From Clostridia bacterium (GTDB lineage: Bacteria; Bacillota; Peptococcia; DRI-13; SM3-B62), in assembly GCA_018433675.1 (NCBI GenBank), contig JAHDQS010000029.1, forward strand, positions 109,785 to 173,784: a stretch of DNA of 64,000 nucleotides. The letters are read 5' to 3'. Positions 38,300 through 47,792 of the stretch are shown here, piece by piece. The position numbers were made by a program, and so were the translations under genes. The notes beneath the pieces were generated by a model. It had not been told where the DNA came from. It worked only from the letters and a program-made list of their open reading frames with translations, and did no database searches. The first letter of the stretch is position 1. Each line of letters opens with the position of its first letter.

Positions 38300-39223
38300 T
38301 TAGTTGCCTCCTTCATAAAGGGGATTTGCTATGACGAGTACTTGTGATTTTGAATTAATTCCGTCATCAAATACAAAGGCTTCTATCTTCGTTTTGTCGG
38401 CTTTTCCTATCCCATCGGCAATTTCCCCTCGTAGAGTTAAAGGATAACTGTAAATGAATATTCCCGGTTGGCCATCTGCATAGTGTCTCGATCTGTTTAA
38501 ATATCCGTTTTCTTTTATGTGCATTGAAACAGCTCTCACCATGTTGCTGTCTGTTATAGCCCTTTGTTTAACATGTACATATTCATTATCCACAGTCAGA
38601 GAATAAATGACATATCTGCCTACCCGCATGGGGAGTTTATCTACTGTGATGTATGATACCCTGGCCCCTGGTTCGTTGGCTCGATAAAGCTCGTATCCCA
38701 GGTAATCACTCGTAGGTAAGTCCACAACTTGGTTATATGGCTGTCCTTCAAAAGGTTTGACAGGCTCTGCGTTTTGAGTGGTGATATAAACTTCCCTGGC
38801 AACACCGTTCCATTCGACTTCCGCCCCCAAGCACTCACTGACAAACCTTAATGGCACCATCGTCCTGCTGTTGGTTATGGCTGCATTGGTATCAAGGGTG
38901 ACAACACCGGTATCTACCTGGGCTTCTCTTTGTCCAATGGTAAGTTGTATCCCCTTACCCTGGTGGGATATATCAACACGCTGCTGCTCACCGTTCCAAT
39001 CTACATCTGCCCCTAAAGCCTCTGATACGAACCTTACAGGAACTAATGTTCTGTTGTCAGGGTTTATAAATGGAGCTTGATCCGGGAAAGGAAGTTTTTC
39101 TCCGTCTACATAAACTACCACTGTATTTTGGGTACAGGGGCAGACCGCCAAAATATTAATTGATAACATCATCAATATTGTTGTGAGAATAGCAATAGCA
39201 ATACCTTTTTTCAAAAAAAACAC
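38300..39223 (-). CDS. secreted stalk-domain (copper amine oxidase N-terminal-like) protein
   Basis: 307 residues. Signal peptide, then two tandem stalk-domain repeats (about 35-160): each has NRTLVPVRFVSEALGADVDW-like pattern (TLVPVRFVSEALGA and TMVPLRFVSECLGAEVEW). Such repeats are common on Clostridial surface proteins and bind wall or matrix; they do not imply amine oxidase activity. The C-terminal half is unique. A structured intergenic segment lies upstream. Confidence 0.75.
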   Translation of the reverse strand: MFFLKKGIAIAILTTILMMLSINILAVCPCTQNTVVVYVDGEKLPFPDQAPFINPDNRTLVPVRFVSEALGADVDWNGEQQRVDISHQGKGIQLTIGQREAQVDTGVVTLDTNAAITNSRTMVPLRFVSECLGAEVEWNGVAREVYITTQNAEPVKPFEGQPYNQVVDLPTSDYLGYELYRANEPGARVSYITVDKLPMRVGRYVIYSLTVDNEYVHVKQRAITDSNMVRAVSMHIKENGYLNRSRHYADGQPGIFIYSYPLTLRGEIADGIGKADKTKIEAFVFDDGINSKSQVLVIANPLYEGGN

Positions 39224-39230
39224 CTCGCAC

Positions 39231-39395
39231 TTGTAATTTTTTTATTTTTTTAGCTAATAATACATAGTGGTCCGGTGCGGTAACACCGGATGCTCCTAAA
39301 TGAGTGGTTGTCCAATCCTGGCCGGCCACAATACCAAAGGGTTTTTAATCCCGTTGGAACTGTGTTATCGGCACAGTTCTATTTCTTTTTTGTGA
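39231..39395 (+). ncRNA. candidate structured RNA with own promoter and terminator
   Basis: Four hairpins in a row within the 228-bp gap: CCGGTG/CACCGG, GTGGTT/GGCCAC, CCAAaGGG/CCCgTTGG and AACTGTG/CACAGTT. On the plus strand the last hairpin (39358-39378) is followed by CTATTTCTTTTTT, a terminator, and TTGTAA-N18-TAATAA (39231-39260) would place a start near 39267. On the minus strand the same hairpins form the leader of the stalk-protein gene. I do not recognise a known riboswitch class. Confidence 0.4.
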
Positions 39396-39451
39396 CTAAA
39401 GCATTAATCGCTACTATGTCTGTTTTTTTTATCTAAGAAACGTATCGCCCC

Positions 39452-39874
39452 TTAATTGTATTCATCTAAATGATGTTGAATTCTATGTATTCTGACAGGA
39501 ACCCCTGGCATCCCAAAAATTTTAGGGGACATAGTTGTTATATATGTCTCAACATACACTTCAACCCTCGGTCTTCCCTTGTTATTTATTAACTTTACAT
39601 CAAACGTAGTATCCTTCATTCTACTGTTTTCCAATTGATTATTAAGCTTTAGATTCTCTTTAAACCTCTTTTTTGCTGTATAGCGGCATTCTTCTTCGTT
39701 TGCTTGAAGCTTGCCTCCGGCTCTGTCTTCTTTATAAACACCGGCAACAAGAGCAGCGTCAAGTGACATTTCTGTTGCAACTATTATCTCATCCCTTACC
39801 GACCAGACCGTTGCAACATCCATGATAAGGATTGAAATAAAAAGCCCCAACAGCATCCAAAAAGGAACTCTCAT
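39452..39874 (-). CDS. TadE/TadG-like pilus assembly protein
   Basis: 140 residues: N-terminal hydrophobic helix (MRVPFWMLLGLFISILIMDV) and an exported tail with no cysteines. The small size, single helix and location after the DUF4320-like gene fit a minor pilin or pilus assembly component. Last gene before the structured gap. Confidence 0.6.
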   Translation of the reverse strand: MRVPFWMLLGLFISILIMDVATVWSVRDEIIVATEMSLDAALVAGVYKEDRAGGKLQANEEECRYTAKKRFKENLKLNNQLENSRMKDTTFDVKLINNKGRPRVEVYVETYITTMSPKIFGMPGVPVRIHRIQHHLDEYN

Positions 39875-39882
39875 GGTTACAC

Positions 39883-40305
39883 CTACCTAACATATTGTTG
39901 GGCTAAACCTGAAATTTCATAATCGATGTCTACAATGATTTGCCGGTTAAAAGGCCTAATGGAACGTAGATTATATGGTATACTAGCCCGCACAGTAAGA
40001 ACGTCCCCTCTTTGTCTTGGTTTTGGCGTTCCGCTGACATCAAGTTGCCTTATATCTAGCCCATTGGTCTCTGCTACATCATAAAAAAATTCTTCTATTT
40101 GGCTATCGAAGCCGTTTTCAATCTTCATCAAGGTAAGGGCTTCCCGACATGTATTCCTCAATTTCCAACTTGTAGACGTATATCCGGCTATGTCTATCCC
40201 AATGAAGAATATAATAGTCAAAATCAGCATCGTATAAAGGCCGGTGATAATCCCCTCACCATGAATATCAGTGAGTAATTTTTTTATTGGGCGTTTCTTA
40301 GACAT
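39883..40305 (-). CDS. DUF4320-like single-pass pilus-locus protein
   Basis: About 140 residues. A leader-like basic N-terminus, Gly-Glu-Gly, one hydrophobic helix (about 20-38), then an exported domain ending GLAQQYVR, a pattern I associate with DUF4320 proteins in Firmicute Tad loci. ATG 40305 chosen because GAGGT lies 8 nt upstream; the in-frame ATG at 40320 has no ribosome site. Confidence 0.6.
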   Translation of the reverse strand: MSKKRPIKKLLTDIHGEGIITGLYTMLILTIIFFIGIDIAGYTSTSWKLRNTCREALTLMKIENGFDSQIEEFFYDVAETNGLDIRQLDVSGTPKPRQRGDVLTVRASIPYNLRSIRPFNRQIIVDIDYEISGLAQQYVR

Positions 40306-40342
40306 ATTCTCAGACCTCATTAATCAAATTTTATTCTTCAAG

Positions 40343-41710
40343 CTATACGGTAAGCCATCTTTTTATACTATCTTCCGGTATCATATTGATTCGCATTTTT
40401 CCGGCAAGCTCCTTGGAAATAGGGTTCACGCGCCGATGAAATCCTTGCGAATACCCCTCTTCTGAAACGCCTTTTTGTACGTATTCAAAAATAGTATTGC
40501 AAATAGGGTGCTTTGCCCCTTCATAGCCAACAAGCTCCACAACCTCAGTTATTATGCGGCTCTTCTTCATTTTTTGCTGAAATATTATCAGATCAACCGT
40601 ATCCGAAAGCTGGGCAGCGATGGATTCATCATTGTAACCGTCACCGGCCAACTGTACAATCCTGGTGGCCGCATTTCTGGCCGATGAAGCATGAATAGTC
40701 ATATAGCAGCAATGCCCTGTATTCATCGCTTCATGTGTTTGCTTTGCAGCTTCGCCGTCTCTTACTTCCCCGATAATGATTTTCCACGGCCTCATCCGCA
40801 GTGATACTTTAGTAAGCTTGGCGATATCGTACCTTTTATCAATATTTTCATGATGCTTTGTTTGTAAAGGAACAATGTTCCTATAGTTGCGATAAGCCTT
40901 CTTTCTTCGCAGCATCATTTCCGGACTGTCCTCAATCGTGATTATCCTGGTATTCTCATGAAAATATAGGGGTATTGAAACAAGCGTTGTAGTCTTACCT
41001 GAGTTTGTCGCACCTGCAATAATAATATTTGAACTTGGTATCACATCTTGAAAAAACTCATCCATTTCCTTACTCATAGTGCTATACTCAACTAACTGCT
41101 TCGGCGTGATAGTGTCTTCGGCAAATTTTCTGATCGAAACAACAGTACTTTCGGTGGATATACCGCCTTTTTCCGCATGAAGAACCGCACATATCCTAAA
41201 ATTCTCAAAAAGGCTGTCAATATGAGGCTCATTAGCAGTTAGCGTCTTACCTAACGGAATCAGCATTTTATTGATTACGCTATATAAATGATCTTCGTCC
41301 CGAAAACCGTATTCCGGACGATATTCTTCTTCGCCGTTTCTTTCAACAAAAACATCCCTTGGTGAATTGATATCAATATTAGTTACATTAGGGTCATCCA
41401 ATGCTTTTTGAATGGGGCCGTAATAGAGTATCTCCTGATGTACCGTTTTGATTAAGCTTTCAAGAGGGATCCCTTCAATATGCAGGTTCCTACGTTGGTT
41501 GATGTAATCAGCAATAAGTCTTTTTAGCTCTTCTCTTGTCCCGGGCTCTAAGATGGATTTTGCAAAAGATTGAGCGTGTTCATCGCGCAAGTATGCTCTT
41601 ATTTTGTTCACAATATTGTGTAACCTTTCTGTATTGGAAACATCGATGTCTTTTATTATCTCAGTGTCATGTCTCCCTATATGCTCGTAAGGGTTAAAAG
41701 ACTTCGTCAT
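40343..41710 (-). CDS. CpaF-like pilus/secretion ATPase (second copy)
   Basis: 455 residues with Walker A GATNSGKTTT (about 228-237), Walker B IIIGEVRDGEA and His-box MTIHASS. Longer than the first CpaF, with a longer N-terminal extension and a distinct C-terminus (about 60 extra residues). Two CpaF genes in one locus suggests separate motors, perhaps one for assembly and one for a second substrate. Confidence 0.85.
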   Translation of the reverse strand: MTKSFNPYEHIGRHDTEIIKDIDVSNTERLHNIVNKIRAYLRDEHAQSFAKSILEPGTREELKRLIADYINQRRNLHIEGIPLESLIKTVHQEILYYGPIQKALDDPNVTNIDINSPRDVFVERNGEEEYRPEYGFRDEDHLYSVINKMLIPLGKTLTANEPHIDSLFENFRICAVLHAEKGGISTESTVVSIRKFAEDTITPKQLVEYSTMSKEMDEFFQDVIPSSNIIIAGATNSGKTTTLVSIPLYFHENTRIITIEDSPEMMLRRKKAYRNYRNIVPLQTKHHENIDKRYDIAKLTKVSLRMRPWKIIIGEVRDGEAAKQTHEAMNTGHCCYMTIHASSARNAATRIVQLAGDGYNDESIAAQLSDTVDLIIFQQKMKKSRIITEVVELVGYEGAKHPICNTIFEYVQKGVSEEGYSQGFHRRVNPISKELAGKMRINMIPEDSIKRWLTV

Positions 41711-41724
41711 TTTATGGCCCCCTT

Positions 41725-42522
41725 TTACAGCCGGATAATAACTTCTTCATCTATCATTTCATCTTGGTGTTTATCTTTAACAACTGACGCGGAATTCTTT
41801 AACGCAATACTTTTAACAATATGGCTAATATTATATTCATAAGACTCTAGTTCACCTAAGTATTTTCCTTCATCGTCGTTTATTACTAAATGACCTTCTA
41901 ACAAAGCCATATTGCCGGTGACGATTTTAAATTTTTCAATGTCGTGCTTAAATGAACATACCAGACGTTTGATATTAATCAACGTAAACGCTAATTCCTC
42001 AGGTCTGTTAACCGGTATAAGCACATAATCGGCATAATCGATAGCAAAAAACGTCATTGGGCTGGTAAGCTGACCCTGACACTCAAAGACTATTACCGAA
42101 TATCCGTTTTTTCTGGCCATCTTTATTAATTTAAGCGGCGTCTCGATCAATGTATCTTGAGACACCCTATTAGCGATCGGAAAGTCAGGAAGGGAATATG
42201 TATTGGCCGCAACAACAGCCAAGCTTTCATGGAGCTTATGTACATATTTGAATGATGTTTCTCCTTTTTTATCCAATTCCAGAATCAAGTTATCAATGTG
42301 ATTTTCCCTATCCATCGTGTCGGCTATATACCCTAGTTTTGGTATTGACAGACACGGTAATTCCGCCAAAAACACACCCGTGTGTTTACTGATAGCTTCA
42401 CTTAACTCAAAACTTACGGAAGAAGTATTTTCACCGGCCGGTGACCATACAGTGATTACGCACGGTTTGATTGCATATCCACCCTGTATAGCTTTCTTTC
42501 CCCTTTTATTTGCAAAAATCAC
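41725..42522 (-). CDS. ParA/MinD-like protein with degenerate P-loop
   Basis: 265 residues. The fold is recognisable from VITVWSPAGENTSSVSFELSEA at the position of the Walker A motif, but the GK[S/T] residues are absent (GENTSS). Later strands (VIVFECQGQLTSP, DYVLIPVNRPEEL) match ParA-type helpers. It probably cannot hydrolyse ATP and may act as a partner of the second CpaF or of CpaE. Confidence 0.6.
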   Translation of the reverse strand: MIFANKRGKKAIQGGYAIKPCVITVWSPAGENTSSVSFELSEAISKHTGVFLAELPCLSIPKLGYIADTMDRENHIDNLILELDKKGETSFKYVHKLHESLAVVAANTYSLPDFPIANRVSQDTLIETPLKLIKMARKNGYSVIVFECQGQLTSPMTFFAIDYADYVLIPVNRPEELAFTLINIKRLVCSFKHDIEKFKIVTGNMALLEGHLVINDDEGKYLGELESYEYNISHIVKSIALKNSASVVKDKHQDEMIDEEVIIRL

Positions 42523-42567
42523 CTTAATATCATCTCCTTAAGACAATAACAAACCCGGTAGTACATT

Positions 42568-43110
42568 TTATATACTATTGTTCCCCGTATTCATTTTCTT
42601 TCTGATCCTTTTTAATTGAGTTTTCACCGTATCGGCACTGATGTTTAAGTGTTCAGCTATTTGAGCGTTCTTTTTGCCTTGTGCGTAGAGCAAGTAAATA
42701 TCTGTCTGCTGTTTGCTTAAGACAGGTGGTATATTCTTTTCAATCTTTTCTTTATGCCTCAGAATTTTATTCAACACTGCGTTATATGTTATAAATATCG
42801 TGGAAGGCGGCACCCCAAGAATGTTAGCTACTTCCGTACATGTGTACTTTTGCCTCAACATGGCAATTTGCTCCTGCCTTGCAGTTAGCTTAATTTCCCT
42901 CAAGTCTTCTTTCGTGATGCTCCCATATATGAATCCATTTTTAAGTTTCTTTAATACTTCATTTAGGTCGTTTATGATCTCGTTGATGTTTTCCGATTTG
43001 GCATAATCAAGATACAGTGCGTTTGCGATCTTATATTCTGTAATGCCTCTTCGGCTCTCTTTATATTCTTGGTATAAATCGATAAAGGTTTTATTTGATA
43101 TATAAGGCAT
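42568..43110 (-). CDS. tandem helix-turn-helix transcriptional regulator
   Basis: About 180 residues with two HTH segments: one at about 85-125 (LTARQEQIAMLRQKYTCTEV) and a LuxR/sigma-4-like one near the end (LSKQQTDIYLLYAQGKKNAQIAEHL). No receiver domain. First gene of the leftward Tad locus, so a likely regulator of it. ATG 43110 is chosen, 6 nt after GTGGGGG. No operator was identified. Confidence 0.7.
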   Translation of the reverse strand: MPYISNKTFIDLYQEYKESRRGITEYKIANALYLDYAKSENINEIINDLNEVLKKLKNGFIYGSITKEDLREIKLTARQEQIAMLRQKYTCTEVANILGVPPSTIFITYNAVLNKILRHKEKIEKNIPPVLSKQQTDIYLLYAQGKKNAQIAEHLNISADTVKTQLKRIRKKMNTGNNSI

Positions 43111-43236
43111 AAGCAACCCCCACACAAATCCCTCTTCGCTTTATTTTTGTTTTTTCTACCTAGTTAAACAATATTACACTATTCAATATATTTTAAGGAG
43201 AAATAAGTTGTAAATAGTCTAATGAGCAAACCCAGT

Positions 43237-43368
43237 CTTGCTAGATATCGTATTATATAGAAATATTACCACTTTTAAGATTTTTTGTCAATTAATATTT
43301 GGCATATTTTGTCTCGTTTGTTGGATTTTTTAAATTATACCCTTCAAAATTGTGCGGAAAATGTCGGA
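43237..43368 (+). repeat. 132-bp direct repeat, copy A
   Basis: Ungapped match of 132 bp to 49234-49365 with about nine substitutions (about 93% identity by eye). Copy A ends 50 bp before the AraC-family gene and fills most of the 308-bp gap 43111-43418. No ORF or terminal inverted repeat seen. Confidence 0.85.
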
Positions 43369-43418
43369 TGCGCCTCAGTGATTTCTGATATTCTATTGAT
43401 GATAGGAGGTCAGCGGTT

Positions 43419-44300
43419 ATGAATTCGCTTGAAAAAATGAATGAAGCCATAAACTATATTGAAAAGAATCTAACCAGCAATATTGACATGAAGGAGGTAG
43501 CCAGATTAGCTTTTTGCTCGGAATACCATTTTCAAAGAATGTTTTCTTTTCTAGCCGGCATCACTCTCGCAGAGTATATTCGCCGCAGACGTCTCACATT
43601 GGCAGCATTTGAACTTTGTGACAGCAATATCAGAATAATCGATATCGCAGTTAAATATGGCTACAGCTCACCGGATTCTTTCACCAGAGCATTTCAAAAC
43701 ATTCATGGAATAACTCCTTCCGAATGCAAAAACAGCGTCCATTCTCTTAATGCTTATCCACGCATGGCATTTCAACTATCAATCGAAGGAGGAAATGTAA
43801 TGAAATATCGTATTGAAGAAAAAGACCCCTTTAGAATTGTAGGTATCATGAAGAGAGTTCCTATCATATTTGACGGCGTCAATCCAGAGATTGCCATGAT
43901 GTGGGAAAGCTTAAATACTGAGATAATACAACAACTCAAGGAGCTTTCCAACACCGAGCCTTTTGGAATAATTCAGGCCTCCACAAACTTCTCTGAAGGC
44001 CGAATGGAGGAAAAAGGTGAACTTGATCATCATATCGGAGTTGCAACAACAATGGAATGTCCGAACAACTTAACCCATCTTGAAGTTTCCGCTTCAACAT
44101 GGGCGGTATTTGAATCGGTGGGCCCATTTCCCGATACACTTCAAAACATCTGGGGTCGCATATATTCCGAATGGTTTCCCTCCTCACACTATGAGATTGC
44201 AAAAGGTCCTGAAATCTTATGGAATGAGAATAACGATTTTGCTTCTCAGACTTTTAGAAGTCAAATCTGGATACCAATTAGGAAAAAAGCCTGTTCTTAA
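43419..44300 (+). CDS. AraC-family regulator with GyrI-like ligand-binding domain
   Basis: 293 residues. N-terminal AraC/XylS HTH pair (about 8-105: [40 protein letters not shown]) joined to a C-terminal GyrI-like/SOUL-type domain (about 125-293) that binds small amphipathic compounds in BmrR/Rob relatives. AGGAGG ribosome site. Likely a drug or stress sensor; no obvious target adjacent, as the neighbours are on the other strand. Confidence 0.88.
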   Translation: MNSLEKMNEAINYIEKNLTSNIDMKEVARLAFCSEYHFQRMFSFLAGITLAEYIRRRRLTLAAFELCDSNIRIIDIAVKYGYSSPDSFTRAFQNIHGITPSECKNSVHSLNAYPRMAFQLSIEGGNVMKYRIEEKDPFRIVGIMKRVPIIFDGVNPEIAMMWESLNTEIIQQLKELSNTEPFGIIQASTNFSEGRMEEKGELDHHIGVATTMECPNNLTHLEVSASTWAVFESVGPFPDTLQNIWGRIYSEWFPSSHYEIAKGPEILWNENNDFASQTFRSQIWIPIRKKACS

Positions 44301-44311
44301 ACTTAGCTACC

Positions 44312-44878
44312 TTAGTTTTCCCTTAGATCAAGATCGTCGAAATTATTATTGTTATATCTATCTTTAGTTAACAAGTAACACTCGTTAGCAAAAACCTCAC
44401 CTTTGAATATCTTCTCTGCCATTTTTAATGTACCCTCATATTCAAAATTAAACTTCGTTATTATTCTCTTTGAGCGTTCATTATTGGGAAAACAATATGC
44501 TGATATGGCCAATAGTTCTAATCCCTCAAATCCATACCGGATTACTTTCTGAACTGCCTCAGTCATAATTCCTTTTCCCCAATATTTCTCACCGATTGCA
44601 GAGCCGATCATTCTAACCAAATCATACTGACGTTTGGGATCATCAATCAGACCGATCGACCCAATAATTCGGGATGTCTCTTTTAGTTCAATTCCCCACA
44701 CCGTTTCCTTGTCCAGAAAAATCTCTTTCATTATTTCAAGCGTTTCTTCCTTGCTCTCATGAGGTTTCCAACCTGCATTCGGTCCAACATTCGAAGTGCT
44801 TGAATAATTAAAAATGTCATCCAAATCGTTTGGTTGTATCGGCCGCATTATCAGTCTTTCTGTGTTTAAAACTGTCAT
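44312..44878 (-). CDS. GNAT acetyltransferase, RimJ/RimL type
   Basis: 188 residues with the acyl-CoA-binding pattern GSAIGEKYWGKGIMTEAV and the typical N-terminal TERLIMRPI. Starts at ATG 44878, 6 nt after AAAGGTGG; longer in-frame starts lack a ribosome site. Substrate unknown: ribosomal protein N-termini or small amines. Follows another GNAT gene by 13 bp, so they may be cotranscribed. Confidence 0.85.
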   Translation of the reverse strand: MTVLNTERLIMRPIQPNDLDDIFNYSSTSNVGPNAGWKPHESKEETLEIMKEIFLDKETVWGIELKETSRIIGSIGLIDDPKRQYDLVRMIGSAIGEKYWGKGIMTEAVQKVIRYGFEGLELLAISAYCFPNNERSKRIITKFNFEYEGTLKMAEKIFKGEVFANECYLLTKDRYNNNNFDDLDLREN

Positions 44879-44891
44879 GTATATCCACCTT

Positions 44892-45386
44892 TCATATGTC
44901 ATTCCATACATATCCAACTAACGGTATTTCTGTTCCGCCTATATTATGCTTGCCGGTTTTCTCTATAGTTCCACCTAATTTTTCGTAAAACTTTTGATCT
45001 TTGTTATCTGCGAAAGTCCAGATAATCATCGATTTATAATTATTATTTTTGTACTCCTCAGTTATGTACTTGAATAGCAGCTTTCCATAACCTTGTTTTT
45101 GGTATTCTGGCAGAACGTATATCGCCACAATCTCACAATCATATTCTTCGGAACGATCCTTCCCCCCTGAAACCATTGCGATTATTTCCCCATCATTGTT
45201 TTCAAGTACGATGATCGTTTCCTTTTGCTCTTTGATATGTTCTTTGAATAGCTTCTCATGCCTTTTTGTGTCTAATGACTCCAGAAAATCGTCAGGCACG
45301 ATCCCTTGGTAGGCAACCTTCCATGTTTTTATAATAACATTTGCAATGTTATTTTCATCCCCATTTTCAGCTCTTCTTATTTTCAT
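44892..45386 (-). CDS. GNAT family N-acetyltransferase
   Basis: 164 residues. Core motif VLPEYQKQGYGKLLFKYI is the acetyl-CoA loop; N-terminal IRRAENGDENNIANVI is typical. Not close to the neighbouring RimL-type enzyme, so not a recent duplicate. Substrate not deducible. Confidence 0.88.
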   Translation of the reverse strand: MKIRRAENGDENNIANVIIKTWKVAYQGIVPDDFLESLDTKRHEKLFKEHIKEQKETIIVLENNDGEIIAMVSGGKDRSEEYDCEIVAIYVLPEYQKQGYGKLLFKYITEEYKNNNYKSMIIWTFADNKDQKFYEKLGGTIEKTGKHNIGGTEIPLVGYVWNDI

Positions 45387-45393
45387 TTCTCCC

Positions 45394-45810
45394 TCACTCC
45401 CCTATTATTTTAACAAGTACTCTCTTTGTTCTTTTGCCGTCATATTCACCATAAAAGATTTGCTCCCATGTACCGAAATCAAGCTTGCCGTCAGTGATTG
45501 CCGCAACAACCTCACGCCCCATCACCTGTCTTTTCAAATGGGCATCTGCATTATCCTCGAACCCGTTATGGCGATATTGACTATGCGGCTTCTCCGGAGC
45601 TAACTTTTCCAACCATTTTTCAAAATCTTGATGTAATCCCGACTCATCATCGTTAATAAATACACTTGCTGTGATGTGCATTGGATTTACTAAGACCAGT
45701 CCCTCTTTGATGCCACTTTCATTGATACAAGTTTGTACTTGCTGTGTAATGTTAACATAGCCCCTTCTTGTGGGAAGGTTGAAGTGTAATTCTTTTCGAT
45801 ATGTTTTCAT
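45394..45810 (-). CDS. YjbQ/UPF0047 family protein (secondary thiamine-phosphate synthase)
   Basis: 138 residues with the conserved [15 protein letters not shown] segment, the [18 protein letters not shown] stretch and a C-terminal [13 protein letters not shown], all hallmarks of UPF0047. Family members show weak thiamine-phosphate synthase activity in vitro; the true role is unclear. Its ATG overlaps the upstream membrane gene's stop by 4 bp. Confidence 0.92.
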   Translation of the reverse strand: MKTYRKELHFNLPTRRGYVNITQQVQTCINESGIKEGLVLVNPMHITASVFINDDESGLHQDFEKWLEKLAPEKPHSQYRHNGFEDNADAHLKRQVMGREVVAAITDGKLDFGTWEQIFYGEYDGKRTKRVLVKIIGE

Positions 45811-46289
45811 GTTTCACCTCGATTTACAGATATCTTCCTGTTTTTTTTCATTTCGAAATAAATTCGGCAATATCTTTTTTCTTTTTCATACCAAGCCGCT
45901 ATTCCATAAATCAAGCCAAATCCCAAAAGCATCAGAATCAGCCATGTCAGGATACCTTTAGAAAGTTGGGATACTATTTCTATTGGTGTAAATCCAAGCC
46001 CGAAATACTGATTTATTATTACTAATACAGCTATCAAGGCAGCCCCTTTTGCACTTTCCCGAACTAAGTTGATTTTGAACCCTTGTTCCCTGGCTTTACC
46101 CCAGCTGGTATAAAACCTCTCCTCAAATTTTTCATTCCACATAATCCTGCCGACGGCAAGCGGAATCAATAGGATAATCCCGATATAATAAGGGGTTTTG
46201 TGATAAATTTCTCCCCACAAAGGCAAGAATATAAGAATTCCGGCACCTACCCCCGTAATTACTGCTTTCTTCCATTTCTCTACTTTCAT
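45807..46289 (-). CDS. membrane protein of unknown function
   Basis: 160 residues with four hydrophobic helices (about 8-26, 33-48, 85-100, 112-132) and basic ends. No family recognised. Ends in an ATGA overlap with the YjbQ-like gene, so the two are coupled. Confidence 0.65.
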   Translation of the reverse strand: MKVEKWKKAVITGVGAGILIFLPLWGEIYHKTPYYIGIILLIPLAVGRIMWNEKFEERFYTSWGKAREQGFKINLVRESAKGAALIAVLVIINQYFGLGFTPIEIVSQLSKGILTWLILMLLGFGLIYGIAAWYEKEKRYCRIYFEMKKNRKISVNRGET

Positions 46290-46447
46290 CTGCTCCCCCT
46301 TTAAATAGAATTATAGCTATTAATGCTTACCTTGTTATTTTATTCAATAAAACCCATCAAAATCAATAACCCTAATTGCTAATGTTGATGCTCTTTTCAT
46401 GTTTTTCTCCCCATAAATCATTTCTCTCATTCCCTCTTGCTGGTAGA

Positions 46448-46816
46448 CTACCCTATTACCTCGCCTATCTCAATAATATGATGATCGGGATCATAAATAC
46501 GTGCGACTCTTTGTCCCCATGGTTGTTCTTTTATCCCATGAACGAACTCTATTTGAATGTCCTTCATTTCCTTAACTACTTTTTCCAAATCTTCTGTTTC
46601 AAAATACAGTTCAAAGTTGTTGGCCTTATTTAGTATCCGGTTATGGCCATTCCCTAATAGCTTTTTATAATGTTCTTCCAAATGGATTGAGAAGTCACCT
46701 TCATATACAACATTCTCGCCAAAATCATGTTTCAGTTTTTGACCCAGCACCTTTTCATAAAAATTTCTTGAGACTGTAATGTCTTTTACAACTATTAAGG
46801 GGCACATATATTTCAT
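46448..46816 (-). CDS. VOC-superfamily (glyoxalase/bleomycin resistance-like) protein
   Basis: 122 residues with paired beta-alpha-beta modules (MCPLIVVKDITVSRNFYEKVLG; FELYFETEDLEKVVKEM; ARIYDPDHHIIEIGE). Metal-ligand positions include E in IIEIGE. Role may be drug binding or isomerase activity; not determinable. Confidence 0.82.
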   Translation of the reverse strand: MKYMCPLIVVKDITVSRNFYEKVLGQKLKHDFGENVVYEGDFSIHLEEHYKKLLGNGHNRILNKANNFELYFETEDLEKVVKEMKDIQIEFVHGIKEQPWGQRVARIYDPDHHIIEIGEVIG

Positions 46817-46855
46817 ATTATCACAACCTTATCTATGATTTGTTATTTTAATTGG

Positions 46856-47171
46856 TTATGCGGGGGTGTTGATTGCAAATTGTACGTACGGCTGCCAGTT
46901 CTCATCAAAATGATACACAGTAATAGGGGCATAGATAAAAGTGGGCATCGTCAAAAGCTCCTGATGGGCTGTAAACCCACGAGTCGTCAGAAAGAGAACT
47001 GTCATAGGGGTTTTGCTCAAAGCCAATGTACATTTTGTGCGTATCATGGATAACAGCTTCATTTGGCTCATAATCTACACCAAGACTTTTTTGAATTATA
47101 TGATACCATCCTTCCAGATTTTCCCTACTTTGATACTGAAATATAAACCCTATTAAATATTGGCAAGCCAT
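46856..47171 (-). pseudogene. frameshifted remnant of an unknown gene
   Basis: Two overlapping frames join into one sequence if a single frameshift near 46945 is repaired: the first carries GWYHIIQKSLGVDYEP and SGAFDDAHF, the second continues with IYAPITVYHFDENWQPYVQF. No start with a ribosome site. It overlaps the 3' end of the C39 gene. Not matched to a family. Confidence 0.35.
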
Positions 47172-47745
47172 TTTCCCATAATTCCATAAAGTATTCCTCC
47201 GTCATTGTCCGATTGCCCGGTATCGACTCATTCTCATCGGTACTCCTCTTGGAATCATAAAAATATAATTCTTTCTTTTCATGATTGTAACCTACCAAAG
47301 TCATATAATGTTGCCAACTAAGCCCTTGTCCTATTAAGACAATAACTGGGTGACCTTCGGCTATTTTGTTTTTCAAGCTTGATATGTCACCTTTATATGT
47401 TTCTGCCTTAAACCCTTCTGCCCTCAGAAACATGATAATTCCTTTTGGCAATACATATCCAGAAATGGGTATTTTGAATGACAATCTCTCATATATGTTT
47501 TTCCCTATTCCTTCTTGCTCAAAATTTCTTAATACGTACGCCGTTGCATATGCCGCGCATTGATTTGGCGGTTTTAGTTCGAAACTATTTATATTTTCAA
47601 TGTAGAATTCAGCTGGATAATCTCCAGGATTACTCGCTCTTTTAGGCAACGGAACAAGAACATAAAAAACGATTCCTAATATTATGCTGAACAAAATTAT
47701 GATTATAATATACATTCGCTTAATAACGTTTGATCTGACGTTCAT
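47125..47745 (-). CDS. C39-like (papain-fold) cysteine peptidase, membrane-anchored
   Basis: 206 residues. N-terminal transmembrane helix, then a papain-fold domain with Cys in NQCAAYATAY, His in QHYMTLVGY and Asp in FYDSKRS. This is the C39-like layout, often a leader peptidase or a wall-associated hydrolase. A remnant gene overlaps its 3' end. Confidence 0.78.
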   Translation of the reverse strand: MNVRSNVIKRMYIIIIILFSIILGIVFYVLVPLPKRASNPGDYPAEFYIENINSFELKPPNQCAAYATAYVLRNFEQEGIGKNIYERLSFKIPISGYVLPKGIIMFLRAEGFKAETYKGDISSLKNKIAEGHPVIVLIGQGLSWQHYMTLVGYNHEKKELYFYDSKRSTDENESIPGNRTMTEEYFMELWENGLPIFNRVYISVSK

Positions 47746-47792
47746 TATTCCCCCCTAGCTTAGCTTAACCGATTTTATAATTATAGTTAAAC

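Noticed and set aside
39224..39451. c-di-GMP riboswitch upstream of the stalk-protein gene
   Set aside because: Neither the GEMM-I core nor the class II conserved segments are present on either strand; only generic hairpins are seen.
46376..46633. plus-strand ORF across the VOC gene
   Set aside because: Antisense to a complete family-matched gene and without a ribosome site.
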